A stretch of 64,000 bases of DNA from Mesorhizobium sp. B2-4-3. Its GTDB lineage: Bacteria > Pseudomonadota > Alphaproteobacteria > Rhizobiales > Rhizobiaceae. A program made the position numbers and the translations under genes. The number at the start of each line of letters is the position of its first letter. The first letter of the stretch is position 1. The notes under the pieces are model-generated. The model was not told the origin of the DNA. It saw only the letters and a list, made by a program, of their open reading frames with translations, and did no database searches. Location of the stretch: NCBI RefSeq assembly GCF_006442815.1, contig NZ_VFVL01000018.1, positions 58,545-122,544 on the forward strand, in the 5' to 3' direction. Of the stretch, positions 43,348-54,960 are shown piece by piece.

Positions 43348-43390
43348 GCAATATAAAGGATTTTTTGTGCATTGCAACATCTTTGTTGCA
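43348..43390 (-). promoter_or_regulatory. Candidate phasin promoter with overlapping PhaR-like palindrome
   Basis: On the minus strand TTGCAA and TATATT are 16 nt apart, fitting -35 and -10 elements directed at the phasin gene. The perfect palindrome TGCAACA-TCTT-TGTTGCA (43373-43390), followed by a further TGCATTGCA, overlaps the -35. PhaR repressors bind TGC-rich sites before phasin genes. Confidence 0.55.
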
Positions 43391-43501
43391 CCGCACCATA
43401 AAATCTTCCCCTACGTTAGTCATGAGAGCCGTTAACCAAGAGCCCAGAGATTTCGACCGATGCAAGCCTTGGCTTGTGGACCTCCGGGCCGCAGGCTTTT
43501 A

Positions 43502-43516
43502 TTAACAAAGCGTTAA
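43502..43516 (+). promoter_or_regulatory. Perfect CtrA box upstream of the PdhS-like kinase
   Basis: TTAACAAAGCGTTAA fits the full CtrA consensus TTAA-N7-TTAA and is followed by C. It lies 36 nt before the kinase start codon. CtrA is the master cell-cycle regulator of Rhizobiales. Confidence 0.65.
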
Positions 43517-43552
43517 CTGAAAAAATGCCCGCTCCGGAGGGTTGGCCAGCGC

Positions 43553-46500
43553 ATGCCGCCTGAAAACTACTCCTTCCTCGACGTTGCCGTGCTCGACGCG
43601 GTGCGCCAGCGCTTTGCCGCGGGCGATGCCTTGGCCATTTTGTCGGTCGACCTCGAACAGGTGATCTGGGCGAACGGTCCGGGGGCGTCGGCGTTCGGTT
43701 ATCCGGATATCGAGGCCATCATCGGCGCCTCGGCGCGGCTGCCGCTGGTCGCGCGCCGGCAGATCATGGCGACCAGCGGCTTTCCCAATATCGGCAGCGA
43801 TCGCGCCATCACGGTGAGGCTGGCCACCGGCATGGTGAGCCGCGCGGCCGGCTTCCTGGCCAGCGCAGTGACGATGCCGGACGGCGAGACGGCAATCATG
43901 CTGGCGGTGCCGGCGGCGCAGACCAGCTCGCGTAGCACCGGCGAAATCGCCAGCCGTGCAATCGGCGGCTTCACCGAGGCCGGGCATTTCATTGCCTTCG
44001 TCGACGCGCAAGGCGATGTCGAAGCAGCCTCGGACGGCTTTGCGGCGCTCGGCATCGAGCCGCGGACGCTGGCTGCCCTCGTCGCCGATGTGGCAAGCAG
44101 CGGCGACCGTATCGTCAAGCGGCTCGTGCCGGGTGCCGATACCTCCTACCCGGCCGGTTTTGCACGGCTCACCGACACGCGCCATCTGCTGGTGGTGATC
44201 GACGAGGACCAGCTCGACGACTCCGATGGCGGCCAAGACGATCAGCCGGTCACCGATCAGGGCGATCAGACCGGCGATCGACAAGTTGCGGCGCCCGAGG
44301 CGGTTAGCGCCCCGCCGCCAGGTGAAAGCCCGGCACTCGAGCCCGAGCCTCAGCCTGTCCAGGACAACCAAGTGCCTACCGTGGCGGCTGGCGAAGACAC
44401 CGAGCCAGCCCCGGAGGCTCCCGACGGCGACGCACGGCCCGACGCGGAGAGCCGGACCCTGGCGGGCCAGCGGTCTACCCGGACCGACCATCAGGCCGAC
44501 GCCGCCGACACCAGCCGGCAGGCCGCCGATGCCGGCGCCGGCCAGCACGACCATTGGTACTTCAATGCCGGCAACGAAGACGCTGGGCACGCTCAGCCGG
44601 CGGCGCCGGCGAAGGGCGCACCGGAGGGGGCCGCCACGGCCGAAGGCCAAGGGCAGGATGGCGGCGAAGCCGCCGCACGCGAAACCGCCACGCCCGCCCA
44701 GCCGACCCCGCCCCGCGGCATCGACCGCTCCGCGCCGCCGCTGCGCTTCGTCTGGCGCACCGACGCCGAAGGCCGGTTCAGCGCGCTGTCGCCCGAATTC
44801 GCCGACATCGTCGGCCAGCCTGCCGCCGATGTGATCGGCCGCCGCTTCAAGGACGTCGCGGCCACTTTCGGCCTCGACGCCTCGGGTGAGATCGCCGGCC
44901 TGCTCGACCGGCGCGATACCTGGTCCGGCCGCTCGGTGCTGTGGCCGGTGGCTGGAACCGGCCTAAAGATCCCCGTCGATCTGGCGGCGCTGCCCGTCTA
45001 TGGCCGCAGCCGCGCCTTCGAGGGTTTTCGCGGCTTTGGCGTCGCGCGCGGCGCCGACGCAGTGGTCGATCCGGAAGCGCTTGGCATGGCCCTGGTGCCG
45101 AATGCCGCACCAGCCGGAGCCGCTGCTGCAGCGGCCGAGACACCGCTCGAGCAGCCAGGCTCCGAACAGACCGAACAGTCGAAGCCTGAAGACCCCTTCC
45201 AGGGCGAGGTGCCGGCATTGACCATCGTGCCGAAGCCGGAGCGGCGCTTCGCCGACAAGGTGATAAGGCTGGCCGAGCATCGCCAGCCGGCCAACGACAA
45301 GCAGCCGGGAAGCGACACGCCGGCAAGTCAGAGGAGCCTGTCGATCCTCGAGCGCAGCGCCTTCCGCGAGATCGGCGAGCGGCTGCGCAAGGACAGCTCC
45401 GCGCCTGCCGAGGAACCCGCCCCTGACGCTGACAAGCAGCCGGATGCCGCTGTCGCCAGCGAGGATGCGGCGGTGAAGGAAGCGGCCAACGAAACGAGGG
45501 CCGACGTTAACCAGTCGCTTCCACCCGACGCGGCGGAGCACGACGATTCCGCGCGGGAAGCAAGCCCAACATCCGCAGCGCAAGCCCCGGAAGCTGATGA
45601 CGCGAAGGCCGATGCGGAGACCGCGGAAGCGGAGACCGAGGCGGAAGACCAGGAAGATCTGGCGCGGCTCGACGGCATCGATGGCGCTGCCGAGACGGGC
45701 GACACCGGCCAGGCCGAGACCTCGGCCGTTTCCGGCTCGCTGCTCAACTTTGCCGATGACGAGAAACCCACGGAAGACGCCGGTGGCGCGCCGGTTTCCC
45801 AGAGCGAGCAAGCAGAGGGCGCCCGGGAGGCTGCCGAACCTGCTGCCGCAGAGCTGCAGCGGTCCGTCGAAGAGCCCGCGGCGCAGCCGGTCGCGGCCGG
45901 GCAGTCGGGCCCCGATGCGACGGCCGACGACAGCATGACCGCCGACGATTTCCGCGATGCGCAGGACAATGAGGATTGGGCAGGCTCCGACGCCGATGCC
46001 GCCGCGGCGGCGGAAGAACAGCCGGAAGAAGCGGCAGCGCCGGCGCGGCCGCGCCTCGACGTGCCGCCGCTCAAACTGTCGGGTTTCGTGCCGTCCGCTT
46101 TTTCGACCGGCGAGGACGCCAAGGCGCCCGATACATCCATCCTCGCCAGGCTGCCGGTGCCGCTGCTCATCCATTCGGGCGACATGCTGCATTATGCCAA
46201 TGACGCCTTCCTCGAACTCACCGGCTACGATGCGCTGGACGACCTCGCGGATGCCGGGGGGCTGGGCGCGCTCTTCGCCGATCCATATGCCGAGGACACC
46301 GCGGCGGACGAAAGCGACCACTCGCTGAAGCTCAAGACCCGCCAGGGCCAGGAATTCCCGATCGACGCGCTGCTGCGCTCAGTGCCGTGGCGCGGCGGCA
46401 AGGCGCTGATGCTGGTGGTGCGGCGCTCCGGCGAGGACGACGCGGCGCATTTCACCGCCGCCAATGACGAACCGGCGCTGCAGCCGGACGTGCCGGAACT

Positions 46501-47617
46501 GAAGTCGCGCATTGCGGAAATGCGCACCATCATCGACACCGCCACGGACGGCGTCGTGCTGATCGGCCGCGACGGCGACATCCGTTCGATCAGCCGGCCG
46601 GCGGAGGCGCTGTTCGGTTTTGACAGCGACGAGGTCGCCGGCAAGCCCTTTGCCTCGCTGTTCGCCATCGAGAGCCAGCGCGCGGCGCGCGACTATCTCG
46701 CCGGCCTTTCGGAGCCGGGGGTGGCGAGCGTCTTGAATGACGGCCGCGAGGTCATCGGCCGCGAGGCGCAGGGACGTTTCATTCCACTGTTCATGACCAT
46801 CGGCCGGTTGCCCAACGACAGTGGCTTCTGCGCCGTGGTGCGCGACATCACGCAATGGAAGCGTGCCGAGGAAGACCTGACGCAAGCGCGCGCGGTGGCC
46901 GAGCGCGCCTCCTCGCAGAAGACGGATTTCCTGGCCCGCATCAGCCATGAGATCCGCACCCCGCTCAACGCCATCATCGGCTTTTCCGAGCTGATGGTGG
47001 ACGAGAAATTCGGCCCGATCACCAACGACCGCTATCGCGACTACCTGCGCGACATCAACCGCTCGGGCAACCATGTGCTCGACCTCGTCAACGACCTGCT
47101 CGACATCTCGAAGATCGAGGCCGGCCAGCAGGAGATGGATTACGAGGCAGTGTCGCTCAACGACACGCTGGCCGAGACGGTGGCGATGATGCAGCCGCAG
47201 GCCAATCGCGAACGCGTCATCATCCGCTCCAGCTTCGCCTCGCGGCTGCCGGAAGTGGTGGCGGACCTGAGAAGCGTGCGCCAGATCGCCCTGAACGTGC
47301 TGTCCAACGCCATCCGCTACACCCAGGCCGGCGGCCAGGTGATCGTCTCGACCGCATACGAAGCCTCGGGCGATGTCGTCATGCGCGTGCGCGACACCGG
47401 CATCGGCATGACCCAGGCCGAGATCGAGCAGGCGCTGAAGCCGTTCAAGCAGATCAATGCGTTGAAGCGCGGACGCGGCGACGGCACTGGCCTTGGCCTG
47501 CCCCTCACCAAGGCCATGGTGGAGGCGAACCGAGCCCGTTTCGCCATCACCTCGACGCCTGGCGAAGGAACCCTGGTCGAGGTCGCCTTCCCCTCGACCC
47601 GCGTGCTCGCCGAATAA
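43553..47617 (+). CDS. Large PAS-domain sensor histidine kinase, PdhS/PleC/DivJ family
   Basis: A 1354-aa kinase. The N-terminal 220 residues are sensor-like (ILSVDLEQVIWANGPGASAF). A long Ala/Glu/Asp/Pro-rich low-complexity stretch (about 223-845) is interrupted by one PAS-like segment near 395-500. A PAS domain follows at about 862-950 (LLIHSGDMLHYANDAFLELT) and another at about 990-1105 (IIDTATDGVVLIGRDGDI). The dimerisation domain has SHEIRTPLNAIIGFSELM with His1132, and the ATPase part LNVLSNAIRYT, DTGIGM and GTGLGLPLTK, ending FPSTRVLAE. The H-box and C-terminus match kinases that control DivK in asymmetric division. The CtrA box upstream supports a cell-cycle role. No transmembrane helix is evident. 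Confidence 0.9.
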   Translation: MPPENYSFLDVAVLDAVRQRFAAGDALAILSVDLEQVIWANGPGASAFGYPDIEAIIGASARLPLVARRQIMATSGFPNIGSDRAITVRLATGMVSRAAGFLASAVTMPDGETAIMLAVPAAQTSSRSTGEIASRAIGGFTEAGHFIAFVDAQGDVEAASDGFAALGIEPRTLAALVADVASSGDRIVKRLVPGADTSYPAGFARLTDTRHLLVVIDEDQLDDSDGGQDDQPVTDQGDQTGDRQVAAPEAVSAPPPGESPALEPEPQPVQDNQVPTVAAGEDTEPAPEAPDGDARPDAESRTLAGQRSTRTDHQADAADTSRQAADAGAGQHDHWYFNAGNEDAGHAQPAAPAKGAPEGAATAEGQGQDGGEAAARETATPAQPTPPRGIDRSAPPLRFVWRTDAEGRFSALSPEFADIVGQPAADVIGRRFKDVAATFGLDASGEIAGLLDRRDTWSGRSVLWPVAGTGLKIPVDLAALPVYGRSRAFEGFRGFGVARGADAVVDPEALGMALVPNAAPAGAAAAAAETPLEQPGSEQTEQSKPEDPFQGEVPALTIVPKPERRFADKVIRLAEHRQPANDKQPGSDTPASQRSLSILERSAFREIGERLRKDSSAPAEEPAPDADKQPDAAVASEDAAVKEAANETRADVNQSLPPDAAEHDDSAREASPTSAAQAPEADDAKADAETAEAETEAEDQEDLARLDGIDGAAETGDTGQAETSAVSGSLLNFADDEKPTEDAGGAPVSQSEQAEGAREAAEPAAAELQRSVEEPAAQPVAAGQSGPDATADDSMTADDFRDAQDNEDWAGSDADAAAAAEEQPEEAAAPARPRLDVPPLKLSGFVPSAFSTGEDAKAPDTSILARLPVPLLIHSGDMLHYANDAFLELTGYDALDDLADAGGLGALFADPYAEDTAADESDHSLKLKTRQGQEFPIDALLRSVPWRGGKALMLVVRRSGEDDAAHFTAANDEPALQPDVPELKSRIAEMRTIIDTATDGVVLIGRDGDIRSISRPAEALFGFDSDEVAGKPFASLFAIESQRAARDYLAGLSEPGVASVLNDGREVIGREAQGRFIPLFMTIGRLPNDSGFCAVVRDITQWKRAEEDLTQARAVAERASSQKTDFLARISHEIRTPLNAIIGFSELMVDEKFGPITNDRYRDYLRDINRSGNHVLDLVNDLLDISKIEAGQQEMDYEAVSLNDTLAETVAMMQPQANRERVIIRSSFASRLPEVVADLRSVRQIALNVLSNAIRYTQAGGQVIVSTAYEASGDVVMRVRDTGIGMTQAEIEQALKPFKQINALKRGRGDGTGLGLPLTKAMVEANRARFAITSTPGEGTLVEVAFPSTRVLAE

Positions 47618-47637
47618 CATCGCAGGAAAAGGGTTCG

Positions 47638-47670
47638 GCCAAAGAAAAAGGCGTCCTGGAGGACGCCTTG
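47638..47670 (-). terminator. Terminator on the minus strand downstream of acsA
   Basis: AAGGCGTCC and GGACGCCTT pair around a TCCA loop and are followed on the minus strand by TTTCTTT. It lies about 200 nt beyond the acsA stop. In between is a region that can also fold (CTTGAG 47698-47703 with CTCAAG 47737-47742), so a long 3' UTR or a separate small RNA is possible. Confidence 0.75.
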
Positions 47671-47869
47671 AGAAATGGGATGCTGTCACAACGGGGGCTT
47701 GAGCTGAACCTCAGGGGCGAGGAACGGGATTTCTCCCTCAAGTTACACGCGACTATCGGGGTCGTCCCTTAACAAGTCCTTACCGGGTGCCAAAAAAATT
47801 TACGAATGTGTACCACCCGTAAAATCTAGGTAAATTCGCCGGACAGATTTCGTTAACCACGACATGCCG

Positions 47870-49828
<1,959 letters not shown>

Positions 49829-50094
49829 GATCGCTCCTCCCAAAGCGCGTCGCGTTCGAGCCAGTTAAGCCCAACGTCGCCTATGCCATCGTCCCAGAAA
49901 CGGCCCGCGATTGCGGATCGGGATCGTGCAGACCGCTTATGCATATTGCAGCGCAGCAGAGCAAGATTTTGTTCGGGCGCCCCATGGCTACCGCTGCGCA
50001 AATGCCATCGCAAGGCCATAAAGACTTGAAAAGCGTCGGCGCTCGGTTACACCCGTCGGGCGATTTTGTCGGCAATGAAAGCATACGGGGCGAA

Positions 50095-51972
50095 ATGCCA
50101 TCATCTTTGATCCGGCGTGGGGTGTGGGCGATCGGCCTTGCCGTGCTTATCATCGCGCTCGCGGTCGCGGCGCTGCCGCTGATCGCCTCGACCCGCATCG
50201 TGCGCGACCGCATCGCCTGGGAATTGAGCGCCTGGAGCGGCTTCAGGGTGACGATCGACGGCTCGCCGCGCATCGAAGTTTGGCCGAAGTTCCGCGCCAT
50301 CCTCAGCGGCGTGACGCTGTCGCAATGGACCGAGACCGACGCGCCGCCGGTGGTCGAGGCCGATCGCGTGGAAGTCGATCTGTCCGCCATGGCGGCCTTG
50401 CAGGGCAACGTCGCCTTCTCGACGGCGAGGCTGGTGCGCCCGACGATCAGGGTTCAGCGCATGGCGAGCGGCTTCTATCTGCCGCCGCTTCCGACCGGGG
50501 GGCGCATCACGCGCTCGATCGACACCGCACGCGGCGTGGTCACCGCCAACCCGCAGAAGCCGGATCTCGGCAAATTGCCGTCCGATCCGTTCGGCACCGT
50601 CGAGTTCCGCGATGGTCGCGTGGTGACCTCGGTCGACGGCAAGGACGCCGAAATCCTGAGCAGCCTGAGCGGCCAGGTGAACTGGGAAGCGATGAACAGC
50701 GAAGCATCGCTGACCGCGACCGGGATCTGGCGCGGCGAAAGCGTGCAGCTCGATTTCTCCTCGGCGAGACCGCTGGTGCTTTTTGCCGGGGGAACCGCGC
50801 CCGTCACCCTTTCCTTCAAGGCGGCACCCGCGACATTCTCCTTCGACGGAACGGCCTCTATGTCGGACAATGCCTATCTGGACGGCCAGGCGAAGTTTGC
50901 CGCGCCGTCGCTGCGGCGCGTGCTGGAGTGGTCGCAGGCAGGCATCGCGCCCGGTGCCGCGATCGGCGCGGTCTCGATCGCCAGCAAGGTGAACGCCTCG
51001 GCGGGGCGGGCGAAATTCGAGAACACCACCGTCACGCTCAACAACAATCCGGGCATGGGAGCGCTGGATTTCTCCTTCGCCGAAGGCAGTCCAGTGATCG
51101 CCGGCACGCTCGCCTTCGACACGCTGGACCTGAGATCCTTCCTGTCGGCTTTCACGCCTGTCGCGCCCACCGGCGAGACCGGCCCCGGCGACATCGACAC
51201 CAGCTTCGCCGACCGCATCAACCTCGACCTCAGGCTGTCGGCGGCCCATGCCACGGTGGGACCGGTCCAGCTTGCCGACGTCGCGGCCACCGCGCAGGTC
51301 AAGAACGGCCTTGCCGTCTTCGACATATCCGACGCGTCGGCCTTCAACGGCAACATCCAGAGCAGCCTGCGCTTCGACCGCAAGCCGGAGGGCACGCAGG
51401 TCGAGATGCGGCTCCTGGCATCGGATGTGGACACGGGAGCCTTTGCCACGGCGGCGGGAATGACGCGGCTGGTGCCGGCCGGCACCGGGACGGTATCGAT
51501 CATCCTCAAGGGACCGGGCAAGGCCTGGAACTCCATCTTCGAGAATGCCGACGGATCGTTCTCGGCGACTTTCGGGCCAGGCACGCTCAACGGGCTCGAC
51601 CTGCCCGCCTTCCTCAAACGCAACCAGCAAGGCGGCTTCTTCGCGCTCGACGACGTCGCCAATGGCTCGCTGCCGATCGACGGCGCCGAGATCAAGGCGA
51701 GCATTTCGAAGGGCGTGGCGCGCCTCGACAAGGCCGAGATCAATTCGCAAAAATACAAGATCTGGCTATCCGGCATCGCCTCCTATGTCGGACGCGGGCT
51801 GGCGCTTTCGGGCGGAGTGGTGCCCAACGGACAGCCGGCACAACAGCCCCAGACCAACGGTCAGGCGGCCAGTCCGGCTCCCGCGCCGCCGAGCCAGTCG
51901 CTGTTCTTCGTCGGCGGCAACTGGAGCGCACCGTTCATATCGCCGATCGCACCCGGCGTTTCAGGCCAGTAA
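50095..51972 (+). CDS. AsmA-family protein
   Basis: A 625-aa protein with an N-terminal transmembrane anchor (about 8-30, WAIGLAVLIIALAVAALPLI) and a large periplasmic beta-rich body. The start ARIVRDRIAWELSAWSGF-like stretch with IDGSPRIEVWPKFRAILSGV, and the C-terminal FENADGSFSATFGPGTLNGL and DLPAFLKRNQ, are AsmA features. AsmA-like proteins form lipid-transfer bridges or affect outer-membrane assembly. The C-terminus is Pro/Gln-rich. The ATG at 50095 is chosen because the anchor begins right after it. It diverges from acsA across 266 nt, which hold no gene. Confidence 0.88.
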   Translation: MPSSLIRRGVWAIGLAVLIIALAVAALPLIASTRIVRDRIAWELSAWSGFRVTIDGSPRIEVWPKFRAILSGVTLSQWTETDAPPVVEADRVEVDLSAMAALQGNVAFSTARLVRPTIRVQRMASGFYLPPLPTGGRITRSIDTARGVVTANPQKPDLGKLPSDPFGTVEFRDGRVVTSVDGKDAEILSSLSGQVNWEAMNSEASLTATGIWRGESVQLDFSSARPLVLFAGGTAPVTLSFKAAPATFSFDGTASMSDNAYLDGQAKFAAPSLRRVLEWSQAGIAPGAAIGAVSIASKVNASAGRAKFENTTVTLNNNPGMGALDFSFAEGSPVIAGTLAFDTLDLRSFLSAFTPVAPTGETGPGDIDTSFADRINLDLRLSAAHATVGPVQLADVAATAQVKNGLAVFDISDASAFNGNIQSSLRFDRKPEGTQVEMRLLASDVDTGAFATAAGMTRLVPAGTGTVSIILKGPGKAWNSIFENADGSFSATFGPGTLNGLDLPAFLKRNQQGGFFALDDVANGSLPIDGAEIKASISKGVARLDKAEINSQKYKIWLSGIASYVGRGLALSGGVVPNGQPAQQPQTNGQAASPAPAPPSQSLFFVGGNWSAPFISPIAPGVSGQ

Positions 51973-52004
51973 GCGGGACCCAAAGCGCCCCGCTTTTGCG
52001 TTAC

Positions 52005-52823
52005 TCAACCGCGCTGCGCGGCCTGCTCGTCGAGCTGGCGCTGGATCTCGCGGCGCTTGTTGGCGATCGAGGCGATGATGACGCCGACCGCCACCACCGC
52101 GATCAGGATGGTGCAGGCGGCGTTGATTTCCGGCGTCACGCCGAGGCGCACCTGGCTGTAGATCTTCATCGGCAGCGTGGTGGCGCCGGGACCCGAGGTG
52201 AAGCTCGCGATGACCAGATCGTCCAGCGAGAGCGTGAACGCCAGCATCCAGCCGGAGATGATCGCCGGCAGGATGACCGGCAAGGTGATCTGGAAGAAGG
52301 TCTTCACCGGCGGCGCGCCGAGATCCATCGCCGCCTCCTCCAGCGAGCGATCGAAGGAGACCAGACGCGACTGCACGACGACGGCGACGAAGCACATGGT
52401 GAGTGTGATGTGGGCGAGCGTGACAGTGAGGAAGCCACGGTCAAGGCCGACAGCGACGAAGAGCAGCAGGAGCGACAGGCCGGTGATGACTTCCGGCATG
52501 ACCAGCGGCGCAAACACCATGCCGGAAAACAACACCCTGCCGCGGAAGCGCGTGAAGCGCGTCAAGGTCAGCGCGGCGAGCGTGCCGAGCACGGTCGCCA
52601 CCGTTGCCGAGATGACGCCGACGCGCGCCGTCACCCAGGTGGCGTCCATCAGGCCCTGGTTATGGAACAGCGACACGTACCATTTGGTCGAGAAGCCACC
52701 CCAGACGGTGACGAGCTTCGATTCGTTGAAGGAAAAGACGATCAAAAGCACGATCGGCAGGTAGAGAAACGCAAAGCCCAGCACGATCGAGGTGATGTTG
52801 AAGCGGCTCCAGGTCGAGTTCAT
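52005..52823 (-). CDS. potI: Putrescine/spermidine-type ABC permease, PotI
   Basis: A 272-aa inner-membrane permease with six hydrophobic segments. PotI hallmarks are FLYLPIVLLIVFSFNESK, the cytoplasmic EEAAMDLGAPPVKTFFQITL (EAA loop contacting the ATPase) and FTLSLDDLVIASFTSGPGAT. Last gene of the potFGHI operon; its start overlaps the potH stop by 4 nt. Confidence 0.93.
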   Translation of the reverse strand: MNSTWSRFNITSIVLGFAFLYLPIVLLIVFSFNESKLVTVWGGFSTKWYVSLFHNQGLMDATWVTARVGVISATVATVLGTLAALTLTRFTRFRGRVLFSGMVFAPLVMPEVITGLSLLLLFVAVGLDRGFLTVTLAHITLTMCFVAVVVQSRLVSFDRSLEEAAMDLGAPPVKTFFQITLPVILPAIISGWMLAFTLSLDDLVIASFTSGPGATTLPMKIYSQVRLGVTPEINAACTILIAVVAVGVIIASIANKRREIQRQLDEQAAQRG

Positions 52824-53782
52824 TTGCTCTGCTCCTGTGCCTTGGCCTGAGCCTGCTGGAAGAACATGATCGGAATGGTCAGCACCAGGAGCAGGATGAC
52901 GGCGACCGCCGACGAGACCGGCCAGTCGCGGTTGGAGAAGAACTCGTTCCAGAGCGTCTTGCCGATCATCAGCGTCTGCGAGCCGCCGAGGAGGTCGGGG
53001 ATGACGAACTCGCCGACCGCCGGAATGAACACCAGCAGGCAGCCGGCGACGACGCCGGGCAGCGACAGCGGGAAGGTGATCTTCCAGAACGCGCCGGCCG
53101 GCGGACAGCCGAGGTCCTGCGCGGCCTCGATCAGCGAATAATCCATCTTCTCCAGCGAGGAATAGAGCGGCAGCACCATGAAAGGCAGGTAGGAATAGAC
53201 GATGCCGATGAAGATCGCCGTGTAGGTGTTGAGGATCACCAGCGGCTGGCTGATCAGGCCCGTGGCGAGCAGAACCTGGTTGAGCAGGCCCTCGGGCTTC
53301 AGGATGCCGATCCAGGCATAGACGCGGATCAGGAACGAGGTCCAGAAGGGCAGGATCACCAGCATCAGCAGGGTCGGGCGGATCGTCGCCGGCGCCCGCG
53401 CCATGCCGTAGGCGATCGGATAGCCGACGATCAGGGTGAGTATCGTCGAGATACCCGCGATGACCAGGCTCGTCACATAGGCATTGAAATAGAGCGCGTC
53501 CTGGGTGAGCCAGGTGTAGTTATCGAAGTTGAGCTCGCGGACGCCGGCGAAAAATCCCGAAACGCCGTCCTTGAAGCCGATCACCGGCGTATAGGGGGGC
53601 ATCGAAATCGCTGTTTGCGACAACGAAATCTTGAACACGATGATGAAGGGAACAAGAAAGAAGAACAGCAGCCAGAGATAGGGGACGATGATGACGAGGC
53701 GGTTGACGAAGCCTGTTGCCAGCTTCGCCGGCAGTGTTGCGGTTTCAGTCGATGGGGCGGCAGTCGCTGCGATATCCGTCAT
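52820..53782 (-). CDS. potH: Putrescine/spermidine-type ABC permease, PotH
   Basis: A 320-aa permease. Hallmarks are YLWLLFFFLVPFIIVFKISL, the EAA loop IEAAQDLGCPPAGAFWKITF and VFIPAVGEFVIPDLLGGSQT with LMIGKTLWNEFFSNRDWP. The N-terminal 25 residues are Ala/Thr-rich and soluble. It pairs with PotI to form the channel and follows potG by 9 nt. Confidence 0.93.
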   Translation of the reverse strand: MTDIAATAAPSTETATLPAKLATGFVNRLVIIVPYLWLLFFFLVPFIIVFKISLSQTAISMPPYTPVIGFKDGVSGFFAGVRELNFDNYTWLTQDALYFNAYVTSLVIAGISTILTLIVGYPIAYGMARAPATIRPTLLMLVILPFWTSFLIRVYAWIGILKPEGLLNQVLLATGLISQPLVILNTYTAIFIGIVYSYLPFMVLPLYSSLEKMDYSLIEAAQDLGCPPAGAFWKITFPLSLPGVVAGCLLVFIPAVGEFVIPDLLGGSQTLMIGKTLWNEFFSNRDWPVSSAVAVILLLVLTIPIMFFQQAQAKAQEQSK

Positions 53783-53791
53783 CTCAGCCTC

Positions 53792-54931
53792 CTACCTGGC
53801 CAGCACGACGCCGGCATCGGGCCGGAAGGAGACCCAGGCGCGATCGTTCCAGGTGAGCGGATCCTCGGTGACGCGCGAGGCGTTCAACGCGCTTGCCCGC
53901 ACGATCTGACCGTCGTCAAGCTTGATATGATAGACGGTCATGTCGCCGAGATAGGCGACGTCGTAGATCTCGCCTTCGAGCGCGTTGACGGCATCGGCCG
54001 GCTTTTTGGAGGAAACCCTGATCTTCTCCGGCCGGATCGCGAAGACGATGTCGGAGCCGGCAGCGGCGTTGCTGCCGTTGTCGACGACGATCTGCGCTCC
54101 GGTCGCGCCGGTGATGCGCGTGGTGCTTGTCGTATGTTCGGCAACCTTGCCTTCGAACATGTTCACATTGCCGACGAAATGCGCCACGAAGCGCGAGGCC
54201 GGCGCCTCGTAGATCTCGGCGGGCGTCGCGACCTGCATCACCTCGCCCTTGTCCATGATGGCGATGCGGTCGGCCATGGTCATGGCCTCCTCCTGGTCGT
54301 GGGTGACGACGACGAAGGTGAGGCCGAGCTCCTGCTGCAGGTCCATTAGCTCGAACTGCGTTTCCTCGCGCAGCTTCTTATCCAAAGCGCCGAGCGGCTC
54401 ATCGAGCAGCAGAACCTTCGGTCGCTTGGCGACCGAGCGGGCAAGCGCCACGCGCTGGCGCTGGCCGCCCGAGAGCTGGTGCGGCTTGCGCTTGGCGAAC
54501 TGCTCGAGCTTGACGAGCTTCAGCATCTCGGCGACGCGCTTTTCGACATCGGCTCCGGGCATGCCTTCCTGCTTGAGGCCGAAGGCGATGTTCTTTTCCA
54601 CCGTCATGTGCGGGAACAGCGCGTAGGACTGGAACATCATGTTGACTGGCCGTTTGTAGGGCGGGATGCCGCGCAAATCCTGCCCGTCGAGCAGGATGCG
54701 GCCAGCCGACGGCTCCTCGAAGCCGGCAAGCATCCTGAGCAGGGTCGACTTTCCGCAGCCGGACGCGCCGAGCAGGGCGAAGAATTCGCGCTCGAAGATG
54801 GTCAGCGACAAATTGTTGACGGCGGTGAAGTCGCCGAACTTCTTGGTGACCTTGTCGAACTGGATATACGGCTTGGCGTTCGGGTCGTTCCATGGCGCGA
54901 AATCCCTGCGGATGCTGCCAAGCGATTTCAT
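53792..54931 (-). CDS. potG: Polyamine ABC transporter ATPase, PotG
   Basis: A 379-aa ATPase. Walker A GASGCGKSTLL, Q-loop MMFQSYALFPHMTV, signature LSGGQRQRVALARS, Walker B LLLDEPLGALDKKLR and H-loop VVTHDQEEA are intact. A C-terminal TOBE-type regulatory part follows (about 275-379, AIRPEKIRVSSKKP, YLGDMTVYHIKL). The ATG at 54931 has GGAG 8 nt before it; an in-frame GTG three codons earlier is less likely. It follows potF after a terminator-like hairpin. Confidence 0.94.
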   Translation of the reverse strand: MKSLGSIRRDFAPWNDPNAKPYIQFDKVTKKFGDFTAVNNLSLTIFEREFFALLGASGCGKSTLLRMLAGFEEPSAGRILLDGQDLRGIPPYKRPVNMMFQSYALFPHMTVEKNIAFGLKQEGMPGADVEKRVAEMLKLVKLEQFAKRKPHQLSGGQRQRVALARSVAKRPKVLLLDEPLGALDKKLREETQFELMDLQQELGLTFVVVTHDQEEAMTMADRIAIMDKGEVMQVATPAEIYEAPASRFVAHFVGNVNMFEGKVAEHTTSTTRITGATGAQIVVDNGSNAAAGSDIVFAIRPEKIRVSSKKPADAVNALEGEIYDVAYLGDMTVYHIKLDDGQIVRASALNASRVTEDPLTWNDRAWVSFRPDAGVVLAR

Positions 54932-54960
54932 GGTCCCCACTCCGTTACTTTCTTAAAAAT

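Noticed and set aside
47769..47783. Second CtrA-like box (TTAACAAGTCCTTAC)
   Set aside because: One mismatch to the consensus and no start codon downstream in a sensible position; kept only as a weak possibility.
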